Source: Pararhizobium sp. IMCC3301
GTDB taxonomy: Bacteria > Pseudomonadota > Alphaproteobacteria > Rhizobiales > GCA-2746425
DNA length: 64,000 nucleotides
Direction of reading: 5' to 3'
Assembly (NCBI RefSeq): GCF_030758315.1
Contig: NZ_CP132336.1
Coordinates: 992,001 to 1,056,000 of the forward strand
The notes under the pieces are model-generated. The model made no database searches. It worked only from the letters and a program-made list of their open reading frames with translations, and had not been told where the DNA came from. A program made the position numbers and the translations under genes. Below, in pieces: positions 18,610 to 27,077 of the stretch. The first letter of the stretch is position 1, and each line of letters starts with the position of its first letter.

Positions 18610-18990
18610 CTAGCGCGACCGGGACCGCACCAGTTTCTCAAATGGCCGTGTCAGGAAATAGGCCCCGATCATCACCATCATGATTTCACCCAGTTCTGCC
18701 GACAGCGGATCTGTTGTGCCAAGTGCAAGCACCTTGTCCCACAGCACCACCTTCCAGAGATAGGCGACGAAGGGAAAGGCAATCGCCGGTCTGATCCAGC
18801 GTGTGATGCCACTCTGCTGTTCGGCCAGGATGATATCCCGCTGCGCCTCGAACTGTCGGATGCGCAGATCGGCTTCAAGGCGCTGTTCGTCGGTCTGCGC
18901 TTGCTTCTTTGCCAGATAGGCGTCTTTTAGCTGACCGCCGATGCGCTCCAGTGCACCGCCGGTAATCCAGCCTATAATCCGGGCGATCAA
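18610..18990 (-). CDS. 3TM-type holin (GTA/phage holin family)
   Basis: 126 aa. The N-terminus is IGWITGGALERIGGQL, then a charged helix (AYLAKKQAQTDEQRLEADLR) and two membrane segments (WIRPAIAFPFVAYLWKVVL and IMMVMIGAYFLTRPF). The pattern matches the three-helix holins found in alphaproteobacterial prophages and gene transfer agents. A holin permeabilises the inner membrane to release the endolysin. Its ATG overlaps the stop of the upstream membrane gene by 4 bases, so the two are translationally coupled. Confidence 0.75.
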   Translation of the reverse strand: MIARIIGWITGGALERIGGQLKDAYLAKKQAQTDEQRLEADLRIRQFEAQRDIILAEQQSGITRWIRPAIAFPFVAYLWKVVLWDKVLALGTTDPLSAELGEIMMVMIGAYFLTRPFEKLVRSRSR

Positions 18991-19199
18991 TATTTCTCTC
19001 CCACCGGTGTGGTAGTGTTGAACCGCAGCCAGATGTTCAGCAGGCCGACAGCCAGAATGAACCAGCCGGCATAGTCGGGTGGCAGGACCGACTTCCAGTC
19101 GAACACATCCAGAAAGGCCAGCGTTTCACCGATCACCGGCAGTGCGATCACTACTGAATTGGCGATCAGCGTGCGAAATCCCTTGGGCATGAATTTCAT
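18987..19199 (-). CDS. Small two-helix membrane protein, putative holin
   Basis: 70 aa with two hydrophobic segments (LIANSVVIALPVIGETLAFL and WFILAVGLLNIWLRF) separated by a short polar turn. A strong ribosome site (AGGAG) precedes the ATG at 19199. It lies between the endolysin and the 3TM holin, so a second holin or antiholin role is likely from position alone; I do not recognise the family. Confidence 0.6.
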   Translation of the reverse strand: MKFMPKGFRTLIANSVVIALPVIGETLAFLDVFDWKSVLPPDYAGWFILAVGLLNIWLRFNTTTPVGEKY

Positions 19200-19202
19200 A
19201 GT

Positions 19203-19907
19203 CTATCTCCTGTGAAAAAGCCGCCCGATGAAGGCGGCTATGGTGGTCCAGAATGATTGCCGGTATGAATGCCAGAATGATTGATCCACGCCCGGTGGGG
19301 CGCCTGGCGGCTTCCCGGGCGGCTGCGCACGAGGCAGTGTTTTGGCGCTCACGCCGTATCCTTTGGCTTTCAGGGTTTTATCAAAATCGGCGGCAATGGC
19401 AGCAATCTCGTCATCACGGTCAGCCCCGTTTATGATTCTGCGCGCGCCCTTGAAATCCGAGCGGTTCAGCGTGATATAGTCCGAAAGCTTTCTGCCGGTG
19501 AACCAGCCTTCCACCATGCCCGTGACAAGGATCGGGGCAGCATATTCCGGCTGCAGCGCATCCTCTGGACGTGCGACAAGATCAACACCGATTTCCTCAC
19601 CAGCGCGGCGGTAGTTGCTGCGCCCGGTAATCTGCACGTAGCCCCGGCCATGAAAGCGCACGCCATCGCCCTTGACTGTATTGCCGAGCCGCCTTGCAAC
19701 GTGCGGCCTGTTGCCGTCCTTGTCATACATCCGTTTGAAATAGGCCGGCCCGCCAGCCTCATTGATTGGCTGCATCGTCCAGGCGGTTTCCCATTGGACC
19801 GTGGCCAGCACATAGGCCACCTGATTGCGCAACAAATCCCGCTTCCGGCACGCGTCAATGATTAGGCGGGTGTCGCCTTTGAAAAGGTCAATCATATGGG
19901 CATCCAT
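19203..19907 (-). CDS. GH19-type endolysin
   Basis: 234 aa. The catalytic domain has the helical core of GH19 chitinase-like phage lysozymes: VLATVQWETAWTMQPINEAG with the presumed general acid glutamate in WET, and HGRGYVQITGRSNYRRAG, a signature of this group. The last about 45 residues are a Pro/Gly-rich linker and a hydrophobic helix (FWTTIAAFIGRLF), which could anchor or target the enzyme to the inner membrane. It would cleave peptidoglycan once holins open the membrane. Start uncertain: ATG at 19907 lacks a clear ribosome site and ATG at 19895 is an alternative. Confidence 0.82.
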   Translation of the reverse strand: MDAHMIDLFKGDTRLIIDACRKRDLLRNQVAYVLATVQWETAWTMQPINEAGGPAYFKRMYDKDGNRPHVARRLGNTVKGDGVRFHGRGYVQITGRSNYRRAGEEIGVDLVARPEDALQPEYAAPILVTGMVEGWFTGRKLSDYITLNRSDFKGARRIINGADRDDEIAAIAADFDKTLKAKGYGVSAKTLPRAQPPGKPPGAPPGVDQSFWHSYRQSFWTTIAAFIGRLFHRR

Positions 19908-19932
19908 AAATTTTAGGGTGGTTTAATTCGTA

Positions 19933-20676
19933 TTAGTCGAGCCGGTCTGGATCGTATCCAAGGCTTAGAAAGTCGTTCATGAAGCGGCGCTGAACGATGC
20001 TTTGTGTTTCAGCGTCATAGAACTGGCGCAGCCGGTCAGACGCACCGGTTTTGTGATGCGTCCCCTTAGCTGCGGAATCGTCAAGATATATCCGACTTGC
20101 CGGCACACCAGAGCGCTCTAGAAAGGCCCGCATTTCAGCGTTGTAGTTCTCAAATCTGATAACAGTGTCGTAATCACTGGCCTCAAAGCACATCTGCTTT
20201 TGCTGTAGATCCCAATGACTGTTTTTGGCCATCCCGCCATTGTCGAGCCATCGAACGAAGTCCCGGAAGCCATCAGGGTTTAGCGGAAAATCACCATACT
20301 GTTGCCGGTTCTCCTCATTCGCAAACTTTTGCAGAAATGCTGAAAGTGTCCGCGAATAAGGATTGCGAACGACCACGAAAAACCAGAAATCGTTCAACCT
20401 GGCAATATCCACCCGGCCAAGATCGCTGATTGACGCCACGGCCTTTTTCGCCTGCTTGGCATCGTGATTGCCGCCGCTGATGCTATCCATCAAAAGAACA
20501 GTGGTAGAATTGGCGTTCTTCTGGATGCGGTTATAGCAAAGCCCAAACTCTGTATTCACGACGATTTTCCGAAGTGCCCGCCTATTCGCCACACGGCCAT
20601 CAAGGCTTTTCTTTGCCCGATAATGCGCGGAGTAGACCTTCAAACGATTTGGAAGTTTAAGCAGGATATTTGTCAT
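19933..20676 (-). CDS. Sulfotransferase family 2 protein
   Basis: 247 aa. The 5'-phosphosulfate binding loop is seen as CYNRIQKNANSTT near residue 48 and the 3'-phosphate binding region as FFVVVRNPYSRTLSAFLQKF near residue 95, both hallmarks of PAPS-dependent family 2 sulfotransferases. Enzymes of this type sulfate carbohydrates or lipids. It lies between a tail protein and the endolysin inside the phage late region, so it is probably phage cargo that modifies host surface glycans, or sulfates a virion part; both ideas are inference. No signal peptide. Confidence 0.8.
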   Translation of the reverse strand: MTNILLKLPNRLKVYSAHYRAKKSLDGRVANRRALRKIVVNTEFGLCYNRIQKNANSTTVLLMDSISGGNHDAKQAKKAVASISDLGRVDIARLNDFWFFVVVRNPYSRTLSAFLQKFANEENRQQYGDFPLNPDGFRDFVRWLDNGGMAKNSHWDLQQKQMCFEASDYDTVIRFENYNAEMRAFLERSGVPASRIYLDDSAAKGTHHKTGASDRLRQFYDAETQSIVQRRFMNDFLSLGYDPDRLD

Positions 20677-20752
20677 GCCTCATTTTACTATTCCTGATTG
20701 CGCTGTCTACAAGATTACTCATCCGGTATCACACAGGCAAATATGTTTGGCA

Positions 20753-21409
20753 TCAGTTAGGTTTGATCGCGACTGCGGCTATGCATTGCCCATTCCCAGT
20801 GAAGAATGAGATAGCGCGTGCCGTTTCTTCTGTCAGATTATCGCCGGCGGTTGAACACCATTCGTTTGTGTTAGCATCCACTGCCGCCCTTTCTGTAAGA
20901 CCAGACCATGCGGCCCCGCCTGCATCGTTAGCTACTGCTGCGGCCATGGCCCCGCCGCCCGATGGTACATCTACGGATGCGCTGGAGCCTGTGCTGCTGG
21001 TTTTTGTGTCTGACCTTGGGTCTACAGCAGAACTCTGGAAGACAAAAACCTGCAAAGCGCACCCGCGCCTTGACGTAGAAAATGTAATCGATACATTCGC
21101 AGTTGAGCCGGTAGGAACCTTCCAAAACCCGACGCCAGACGAATTGCCGTTAGCGTCAGGCGTCGAAATTTCAGTTAAATAGTCGTAAGTAACGCCTCCG
21201 AGTGTAAACGCTGTTGTTGTGGCAACGTTCCTGTGAGACGCATAAGCAACAGCGACCCATCGGTTGGCGGACGGTGAACCAATATCCGCCGACGAAATCG
21301 TATAGTTTGCTAGGTCTGACGCGTTTTCTGTTTTTGATTTAACTTCAAGGCTCACAGCCGTAACGCCGCCTACAACTGGCTGCGTCATCACTCCAATCGC
21401 CGCAAACAT
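20753..21409 (-). CDS. Tail-associated beta-rich protein, function unknown
   Basis: About 218 aa from ATG at 21409 (MFAAIGVMTQPVVGGVTAVS), which overlaps the tail-fibre stop codon by one base, so the two are translationally coupled. The sequence is Ser/Thr/Ala/Gly-rich with alternating beta strands and repeated AVAYAS/AISFFTGNG-like strands, the composition of a jelly-roll or Ig-like virion surface domain. No catalytic motif is visible. It is likely a receptor-binding or fibre accessory protein from its position directly after the fibre. Confidence 0.6.
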   Translation of the reverse strand: MFAAIGVMTQPVVGGVTAVSLEVKSKTENASDLANYTISSADIGSPSANRWVAVAYASHRNVATTTAFTLGGVTYDYLTEISTPDANGNSSGVGFWKVPTGSTANVSITFSTSRRGCALQVFVFQSSAVDPRSDTKTSSTGSSASVDVPSGGGAMAAAVANDAGGAAWSGLTERAAVDANTNEWCSTAGDNLTEETARAISFFTGNGQCIAAVAIKPN

Positions 21410-23058
21410 CAGCTGTACCCCTGTCCTGGTGCAAACATTCTGATCGTGGTGCCATCGAAGGAGAAGCCGGAAATCACATCCACGGCGTTCGCAGCAGTCG
21501 AAAGCGTGGGAGCTGTGCCGCCGGCAAACTGATAGGCCGTCCCCCAAGCGGCGGTACGTCCGCCTGTGGCATCCTGCTTGAGCTCGAACAGATAGGCCGC
21601 ACCGGCTGTGATCGTCGTCATATTGGCGATCGTCCGATTTCCGCCCAGCGTCACCTGCATGGCGTTCTTCGTGCCGGTCGGGGTGATCGTTACGCCATCT
21701 GTCAGTGTTTCAACGCTCGACGACTGCAGGGCGGAGTAGGTTTGAGCGATATCCGTCTTTGCAGTGTCGGCATCATAGGCCTGCACCGAAACCCCGACTG
21801 CCGTTGTGATCCTTGCATCAGCCGCCGTGCTGAAATCTGACACCGTTGAGGCGGCCTGCGTGCCAGTATGGTTGGCCCTTGCAACAAGTGCAGCATCTGA
21901 GGAATTGGCCGTAGCACCGCTGGCAACGCCCGACAATTTCGTAAATTGAGCATCCGTGAAAGCGTTTGCTTCTGCCTCATAGGACGCTTTGATTTCCGCC
22001 CCTGTCTGATCCGCAGTTGCCGCCGTTTCTATCCCGGCCAATTTGGTAAACTGCACATCGGTGAACGCATTGGCTTCGGCTTCGTAAGCCGCCTTTATCT
22101 GGGCCCCTGTCTGGTCAGCCGTTGCACCGGTTTCAATGCCAGTCAGCTTGGTACGCTCTGCGGCTGTCAGTATCCTGGTGGTTGCCCCCTCAACCATATT
22201 GTCCATAGCGAAGGCGTTACCGGCAACAGATGTCGGGTCATAGGTCACCGTCAGCATATCACCGCCACCCGATGCAAGCGCCGCAACGGCCGCGGCGACT
22301 TTTGCCGGGCTCACCGCGCTTTCAGCTGTGCCAACACCGGCTTCCCAAACGCCTGTCGATTGCGCCGATGCTGTCATCCTGGCATCGGCTGCGCTGGCAA
22401 AATCCGTGACATCAGAGGCCGTATGGGTATGCACAGAAGGCGGGAAAGACGCTGGAACACCGGTCAGGCCAGTCCATGGCGCCACGTCGGCAGCGTCTGC
22501 CGCATTCACCTTGCCATCCGCATTGCTGTCATAGGCGGATTTCAGCATGTCGCCGACGCTCGCTCCCGACGCAATATAGCTTGCATCCGCATAGGTCTTT
22601 GTCACCGCGTCCTGTGCTGCTGTGGGATCAGCCACATTGCCGATGCGGTTTGACCTGGCATCAAACTGGCCGGAGTCGTCAAGAGCGCTGTCGGGCAAGG
22701 TCAGAGCGCGCGTCAGCTTGTGCCAGATCCGGTAAATCTGCCGCACAATCGTATCGAGCGCGCCTTCAAACCCCTCAGCCCTGAAGGTGTTGATGGTGGT
22801 CAGGTCCGTGTTCTGCGCCAGCGGTTCTTCGCGGACGATGGTCACGCGAACTCCGGCGGCAGGTGCCGCCAGAAAGGTCACTGTGGCAATCTGTGCGGCA
22901 ATCGAGACCGAATAGTCGGTGGCAATGGTCTGCGGCGTGTCATCCAGATACACCGCCAGATCGGCTGCATTCAGCACATTCACATTTGACATGGCAAAGG
23001 CAACCGAAACCGCGTCCCCGACCCATTGTTGAAAATTCTTGGCTACATTCTCTGTCAT
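21409..23058 (-). CDS. Tail fibre protein with T7-like N-terminal domain
   Basis: About 549 aa from ATG at 23058 (MTENVAKNFQQWVGDAVSVA); a TTG at 23172 would lie upstream of the terminator and is rejected. Residues 1-140 match the T7 gp17-type N-terminal tail-attachment domain (FRAEGFEGALDTIVRQIYRI, ARSNRIGNVADPTAAQDAVT). The middle holds a 35-residue repeat with LxGIETxATADQTGAxIKAxYEAE pattern, present about 2.5 times, likely forming a trimeric shaft. The C-terminus (NRTIANMTTITAGAAYLFEL) resembles a distal fibre domain found in alphaproteobacterial phages. Binds the cell surface. Confidence 0.8.
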   Translation of the reverse strand: MTENVAKNFQQWVGDAVSVAFAMSNVNVLNAADLAVYLDDTPQTIATDYSVSIAAQIATVTFLAAPAAGVRVTIVREEPLAQNTDLTTINTFRAEGFEGALDTIVRQIYRIWHKLTRALTLPDSALDDSGQFDARSNRIGNVADPTAAQDAVTKTYADASYIASGASVGDMLKSAYDSNADGKVNAADAADVAPWTGLTGVPASFPPSVHTHTASDVTDFASAADARMTASAQSTGVWEAGVGTAESAVSPAKVAAAVAALASGGGDMLTVTYDPTSVAGNAFAMDNMVEGATTRILTAAERTKLTGIETGATADQTGAQIKAAYEAEANAFTDVQFTKLAGIETAATADQTGAEIKASYEAEANAFTDAQFTKLSGVASGATANSSDAALVARANHTGTQAASTVSDFSTAADARITTAVGVSVQAYDADTAKTDIAQTYSALQSSSVETLTDGVTITPTGTKNAMQVTLGGNRTIANMTTITAGAAYLFELKQDATGGRTAAWGTAYQFAGGTAPTLSTAANAVDVISGFSFDGTTIRMFAPGQGYS

Positions 23059-23070
23059 TGGCTTTCCCAT

Positions 23071-23095
23071 AAAAAAAGGCCCGTCCAAGCGAGCC
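23071..23095 (-). terminator. Terminator upstream of the tail fibre gene
   Basis: On the minus strand GGCTCGCTTGGACGGGCC forms a short GC stem followed by seven or more T residues, just before the fibre ATG. It resembles the hairpin upstream of tail tubular B. Confidence 0.6.
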
Positions 23096-23176
23096 ATGGT
23101 TTGCAGATCTATGTGCAGGCGTTTCAGCAGAAACACCGCGCCTCCTTCAACGATGCTGATAGGTTTCTGCAACCAT

Positions 23177-23344
23177 CATGAAAATCCGCGTCCAAGGCTG
23201 GCAGCGGATCCGATAATTGGTGAAAACAAGGCCAGCCCGGCACCGCTTGACTGACTTCTTGCATTGAATCGCTGCTGCCGCGACTGCAGTTCCAGATTGT
23301 TGGCCGGAATCTGCCCGCTATAGCGGATCGCCTGCAAATCCTCC
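23177..23344 (-). repeat. Duplicated 3' end of the gp14-like gene (truncated copy)
   Basis: This stretch is a diverged copy of the last about 165 bases of the gp14-like gene at 24025-24486, in the same orientation. Both copies begin CATCATGAAAATCC on the plus strand and run through the segment ending GGATCGCCTGCAAATCC. Together they bracket the toxin-antitoxin cassette. Confidence 0.85.
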
Positions 23345-23429
23345 ACCATCCGGGCTCGCCATAGGCTGCCTGGTTCTGCTTGTATTCGCTATTGCATTTC
23401 TTTCAATTTACTATTGCAATTCCCGTTAT

Positions 23430-23445
23430 GTATATTAAATTATAC
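23430..23445. promoter_or_regulatory. Putative operator of the HigB/HigA-type cassette
   Basis: GTATATTAAATTATAC has 5-bp inverted arms around an AT-rich centre and ends two bases before the toxin ATG. The AT-rich stretch just upstream, unlike the GC-rich phage genes, is the likely promoter. Autorepression by the antitoxin is expected for such cassettes. Confidence 0.45.
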
Positions 23446-23447
23446 GA

Positions 23448-23747
23448 ATGATCGAGATAGTCCAAACAAAGACATTCGCCAAGTGGCATGACGGTCTGAA
23501 AGACAAACGCGGCGCTGCAAAAATCTCTCAGCGTCTTGTTCGGGTTCAGTCCGGCCTTGTAGGCGATGTGAAATTCTTTGATGGTATCGGTGAACTCAAA
23601 ATAGATTACGGCCCTGGATACCGGGTTTATTTCGTTAAGCAGGGCAGCCTCATAATCGTCTTGCTGAATGGTGGCGACAAGAAGTCTCAGAAACGGGACA
23701 TCACCAAAGCCAGGGAAATGGCAAAGGAGCTTGAAGATGGCAATTGA
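23448..23747 (+). CDS. RelE/HigB-type addiction module toxin (Gp49-like)
   Basis: 99 aa. Sequence features of the phage Gp49-like/HigB group are clear: KTFAKWHDGLKDKRGAAKIS at the N-terminus, then VGDVKFFDGIGELKIDYGPG and YRVYFVKQGSLIIVLLNGGD, ending in KSQKRDITKAREMAKELE. Members are small mRNA interferases acting on the ribosome. It runs opposite to the surrounding virion genes and its 3' end overlaps the antitoxin gene by 11 bases. The cassette sits between two copies of a gp14-gene end, showing it is an insertion. Confidence 0.88.
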   Translation: MIEIVQTKTFAKWHDGLKDKRGAAKISQRLVRVQSGLVGDVKFFDGIGELKIDYGPGYRVYFVKQGSLIIVLLNGGDKKSQKRDITKAREMAKELEDGN

Positions 23748-24030
23748 AACAGTCCCATTTGATGCCGCAAAACATCTTGGCGAGCATGCAGATCAGATCG
23801 AACTAATCTCTGATGCCATGGCAACCGGCGACCCTGAATATATCAAAAACGCCCTTAACGTTGTCGCCCGTGCCCGTGGTATGACCAGCATTGCCCAGAG
23901 CGCGGGCGTAAGCCGTGATACGCTATATAAAGCGCTATCAGGCAAAGGCGATCCTAGAATGTCCACACTTACCGGCGTTTTGAAAGCCCTTGGGCTGCGC
24001 ATGTCAGTTGAAGCTGACCCGCCATCATGA
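23737..24030 (+). CDS. HigA-type addiction module antidote
   Basis: 97 aa. The start at 23737 (MAIETVPFDAAKHLGEHADQ) overlaps the toxin end, as usual when toxin precedes antitoxin. The helix-turn-helix is TSIAQSAGVSRDTLYKALSG followed by MSTLTGVLKALGLRMSVE, the pattern of the putative addiction module antidote family. It neutralises the toxin and probably represses the promoter. Its stop codon touches the end of the convergent gp14-like gene, with an overlap of six bases (24025-24030). Confidence 0.88.
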   Translation: MAIETVPFDAAKHLGEHADQIELISDAMATGDPEYIKNALNVVARARGMTSIAQSAGVSRDTLYKALSGKGDPRMSTLTGVLKALGLRMSVEADPPS

Positions 24031-24486
24031 AAATCCCCGTCCAAGGCTGGCAGCGGATCCGATGATTGGCGAAAACAATGCCAGCCCGGCGCCGCTTGAC
24101 TGGGTTCTTGCATTATACCGCTGCTGCCGCGCCTGCAATTCCAGATTATTGGCCTGAATCTGTCCGCTATAGCGGATCGCCTGCAAATCCAGATCTTCTT
24201 CTGCCGCCGTATCCTCAATAAAATCGAGAGTCGATCCGCCCAGCTGAAAACCGCTGGCGCTTGCAGATGCAACCTGCTTGGCCGCAAGCCGCCCGGCTTG
24301 TTGCTGATGCCGGATGCCTTCATATGAAGTCTTGTCACGTTCCAGCATCGCCTGCCGTTTCAGCAAATCGGCATTGGCTCTGGATTGCGCCGCCATGGCG
24401 CGCTGCTGCTGGTATCCTGAGACACCCTGCATGACACCCCCGGCCAGCGTTGCCACAGCGCCGATGGCTGCTAAAGGTCCGCACAT
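24025..24486 (-). CDS. gp14-like internal virion protein
   Basis: 153 aa. The N-terminus has the hydrophobic segment AAIGAVATLAGGVMQGVSGY, followed by a long helix with Ala/Gln/Arg-rich sequence (QQQRAMAAQSRANADLLKRQ) and the segment GFQLGGSTLDFIEDTAAEED. This layout is typical of T7 gp14-type ejection proteins, which enter the outer membrane of the host at infection. Its ATG overlaps the tail tubular B stop by one base (TAATG). The last third of the gene is duplicated at 23177-23344. Confidence 0.75.
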   Translation of the reverse strand: MCGPLAAIGAVATLAGGVMQGVSGYQQQRAMAAQSRANADLLKRQAMLERDKTSYEGIRHQQQAGRLAAKQVASASASGFQLGGSTLDFIEDTAAEEDLDLQAIRYSGQIQANNLELQARQQRYNARTQSSGAGLALFSPIIGSAASLGRGFS

Positions 24487-26921
24487 TAAGGTTCTCCTTC
24501 CACACCCAGCAACACAGCACGTATGGTCGCCGGATACATTGCATTCGTTTCAAAAAGACAGGCGCCGCCATTGCGCCAGCTGTCCTGGCTGGGCACGGCG
24601 AAAATCCCGCTGCTAAGCGGCTGCGCGCTGTCCAGATTGGTGGTCATCGTCCGCGCGGTTACATCTTCCAGGCGGCTTTCGGTGCCAGCGCGCAAAGCCG
24701 CAGATTCAAACACATCCAGCCCTACTGAACTGATTGTCTTGCGTCGGCCAAGTGCGCTGCCATCCTGATTGCCGGCCTGCGGCATTCGCAGTGTTTTCCC
24801 AGAAGAGCGGTAGCGCAGGCCGGCAGTAATTGTGGAGGCTGTCACGCTGCCGGGCAGAACCAGGGTTCCTCCGCTCACTGCAATGTCGCCAACATCAATC
24901 CCGTCAGCAAGAACCCCAATTCTCTCGCCCTCCAGATGATCAAGTCCGGAAACCGACGAAACGGCCGGTCCGCTGTAGCGCAGCGCACTGTCCGCAAACA
25001 CCCCGGTCTCCACCGCGTCGCCATCATCCCAGCTACTGAAATATTCAATGTAGCGCACCGGATTGCCGTCAATTGTCCGGCGCACCACCAGCCAGGTCTT
25101 ATCCTCCGTTTCGGTCGAAATGGTCTGGATAGATTCCACCACGCCAAATTCATCAGCCGTACCCCCGGCGATCCGGAACGGGGTCATGCCCGCTACCTGT
25201 TGCGCTTTTTCAAGGGTTGTGACAGCAAGCTGACCATCCTCGGTCAACGCATAAAGCAGACCTTCCGGGGATGCCTGCCAACTCATCTCGCTGATCTTGG
25301 ATTTCAGCAGATGATTGGACAGGATCGACAGTTCCGGCGTGCGGTAGCCATTGACGTTGAAATCATAGAAGAACTCGTGGATGGATTTTCGCGCCGCTTC
25401 GACAAAAAAAGCCGTCTCACCCACAAAGACCGGCTCCACACTGGCACATTTTTCCTGGGTTTCACGGCGCTGGCGCTTGTTTTCATTGGTAATCGCGCTG
25501 TTGCCGTCATTCGCGCGGATCGAGCGTGTCGCACCGGTGGTACCAACCAGCAGATCAAACCCTTCGGCGACCCATTGGATCTGGTTCAACTGCCCGCCAT
25601 TCATGGTCATGTTCAGCGCATCAGTGTCTTCCGCCGGGAAGCTTACCCCCATATTGTCATAGTCGCCGATCTGGGTGGACCAAAGCGTGCGCGGAAATGA
25701 CGATGATGCGGCAAAGGTCAGCCGGTCCTCGAAAAACGCGATCTGCTGCGGCCAGCCCAATTCATCAGACCATTGCGACAAGCGCCAGCGGCTGAAGGAA
25801 TCCGTATCAGGCAGACAACGGCCATACATGCGCACCAGAATTTGTGTTGTGGACACGACGGAAGTTATTCGGCACCAGCGTTTCAGCCCGTCCGATCCGG
25901 TCACCTGAAGGGTGCGCCCGGCATCGCTGGATTGAAATCCGGTATCATCATTTATCCCGTCCACCGAGGACGCGGTAATTGCAAACGGCGTCTGGTCGTC
26001 ACCCGCCCGGTTGATGAACCATTCGGCAAATTCCTTGTCGGTGGCCGCCTCCGCCGCCACAATCGTTATTCGGTAATAGCGGAAGGCAATCGAATTATCG
26101 AAATCATAATGCCGGATTTCATGGCGGCCCCATCCGGTCTCATTCGAGCGGCTGTCCAGCGCAACCCATGTTGTATTATTGTTTGAACCGTGCAGCTTGA
26201 ACTCGCTGGGCGTCTTTTGCGGCGCTCCGTCCGTGGATTGAATGCTGTAGGAATCGCTGACTTCAGCATTGCCAATACCCAGGTCGATTTTGATGGTTGA
26301 AACCGTGCCGCCGGCCTGGCTCCATTTCGTCTTCGGATCAAGATCAAACAGATTGTTTTCACCGGCCCCGCTCGAGCTGTAGGTTCCGGCGGATAACACA
26401 TTTCGGCCGCTTGGTGTCAGCACCGTCTGGCCGTCATGGGCATCAAGATAGGGACCGTCCTTCGCCACATAGTCCGCAAAAGCCCAGTTCGTCTCCGACA
26501 TGCGTTGCAGTATTTTCGGCGCATAGCCGTCACACACCAGATAAAGCTCATCTCCGGCGCTGACACCTCTGATTTTCGCCAGATCGGCCTCAAGATAGGG
26601 TGTCGCGACCTCCACAGGAACCGTTGCAACTTCAACCCGTCCACCATTGGTCCAGAACCGGATATAGGTTTCGCCGAACTCGAGAACATAGCTTTGCGAG
26701 GTGGAAAACTCGAATGGCAGCAGGCGGACCCGTTTGTTGTGATCCTTGACCGCCCCGGCAAACAGCGTGCCCACGCGCCGCCGCAATCCGCCCTGTTTCA
26801 ACACCTGCCAGTTCAGCGCACGGACAAGCCCGGCCCGATAGTGATCCAGATCCGTGCGGCCATGTAGCCTGGGGCCAAGCTCGCCGCGGGTGAAATTGGC
26901 CTGAATAGGATAAACACTCAT
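24486..26921 (-). CDS. Tail tubular protein B (T7 gp12-like)
   Basis: About 811 aa from ATG at 26921 (MSVYPIQANFTRGELGPRLH), which is the conserved beginning of this family (start of the form QxNFTxGELSPRLxGRxDL). Other landmarks are LVRALNWQVLKQGGLRRRVG, YVLEFGETYIRFWTNGGRV, and a discoidin-like insert around residues 230-300. The protein forms the nozzle of the short tail. A longer frame upstream is rejected because it would run through a terminator hairpin. Confidence 0.85.
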   Translation of the reverse strand: MSVYPIQANFTRGELGPRLHGRTDLDHYRAGLVRALNWQVLKQGGLRRRVGTLFAGAVKDHNKRVRLLPFEFSTSQSYVLEFGETYIRFWTNGGRVEVATVPVEVATPYLEADLAKIRGVSAGDELYLVCDGYAPKILQRMSETNWAFADYVAKDGPYLDAHDGQTVLTPSGRNVLSAGTYSSSGAGENNLFDLDPKTKWSQAGGTVSTIKIDLGIGNAEVSDSYSIQSTDGAPQKTPSEFKLHGSNNNTTWVALDSRSNETGWGRHEIRHYDFDNSIAFRYYRITIVAAEAATDKEFAEWFINRAGDDQTPFAITASSVDGINDDTGFQSSDAGRTLQVTGSDGLKRWCRITSVVSTTQILVRMYGRCLPDTDSFSRWRLSQWSDELGWPQQIAFFEDRLTFAASSSFPRTLWSTQIGDYDNMGVSFPAEDTDALNMTMNGGQLNQIQWVAEGFDLLVGTTGATRSIRANDGNSAITNENKRQRRETQEKCASVEPVFVGETAFFVEAARKSIHEFFYDFNVNGYRTPELSILSNHLLKSKISEMSWQASPEGLLYALTEDGQLAVTTLEKAQQVAGMTPFRIAGGTADEFGVVESIQTISTETEDKTWLVVRRTIDGNPVRYIEYFSSWDDGDAVETGVFADSALRYSGPAVSSVSGLDHLEGERIGVLADGIDVGDIAVSGGTLVLPGSVTASTITAGLRYRSSGKTLRMPQAGNQDGSALGRRKTISSVGLDVFESAALRAGTESRLEDVTARTMTTNLDSAQPLSSGIFAVPSQDSWRNGGACLFETNAMYPATIRAVLLGVEGEP

Positions 26922-26949
26922 CAGCCTGTATTTCCTTGAAATATGTATG

Positions 26950-26978
26950 AAAGAAAAAGGCCCGCCGAAGCGAGCCTT
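26950..26978 (-). terminator. Terminator upstream of tail tubular B
   Basis: On the minus strand AAGGCTCGCTTCGGCGGGCCTT folds with a TTCG loop and is followed by TTTCTTTC. It ends the cargo operon at 28.6-27.1 kb before the tail gene. Confidence 0.7.
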
Positions 26979-27077
26979 AATGGTCAATTTTTCCTGGTAA
27001 ATTACGTCTATTCAATTGCTGGTTTTGGTAAAACGAACTTCGAACAGTGTGAACTGTTTGGTTTTCGGTTGTGAGGA

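Noticed and set aside
23177-24197. Duplicated gene end considered as attachment sites of an integrating element
   Set aside because: The intervening DNA carries only a toxin-antitoxin pair with no recombinase, and the copies are about 170 bases long and diverged; att sites are usually short and exact.
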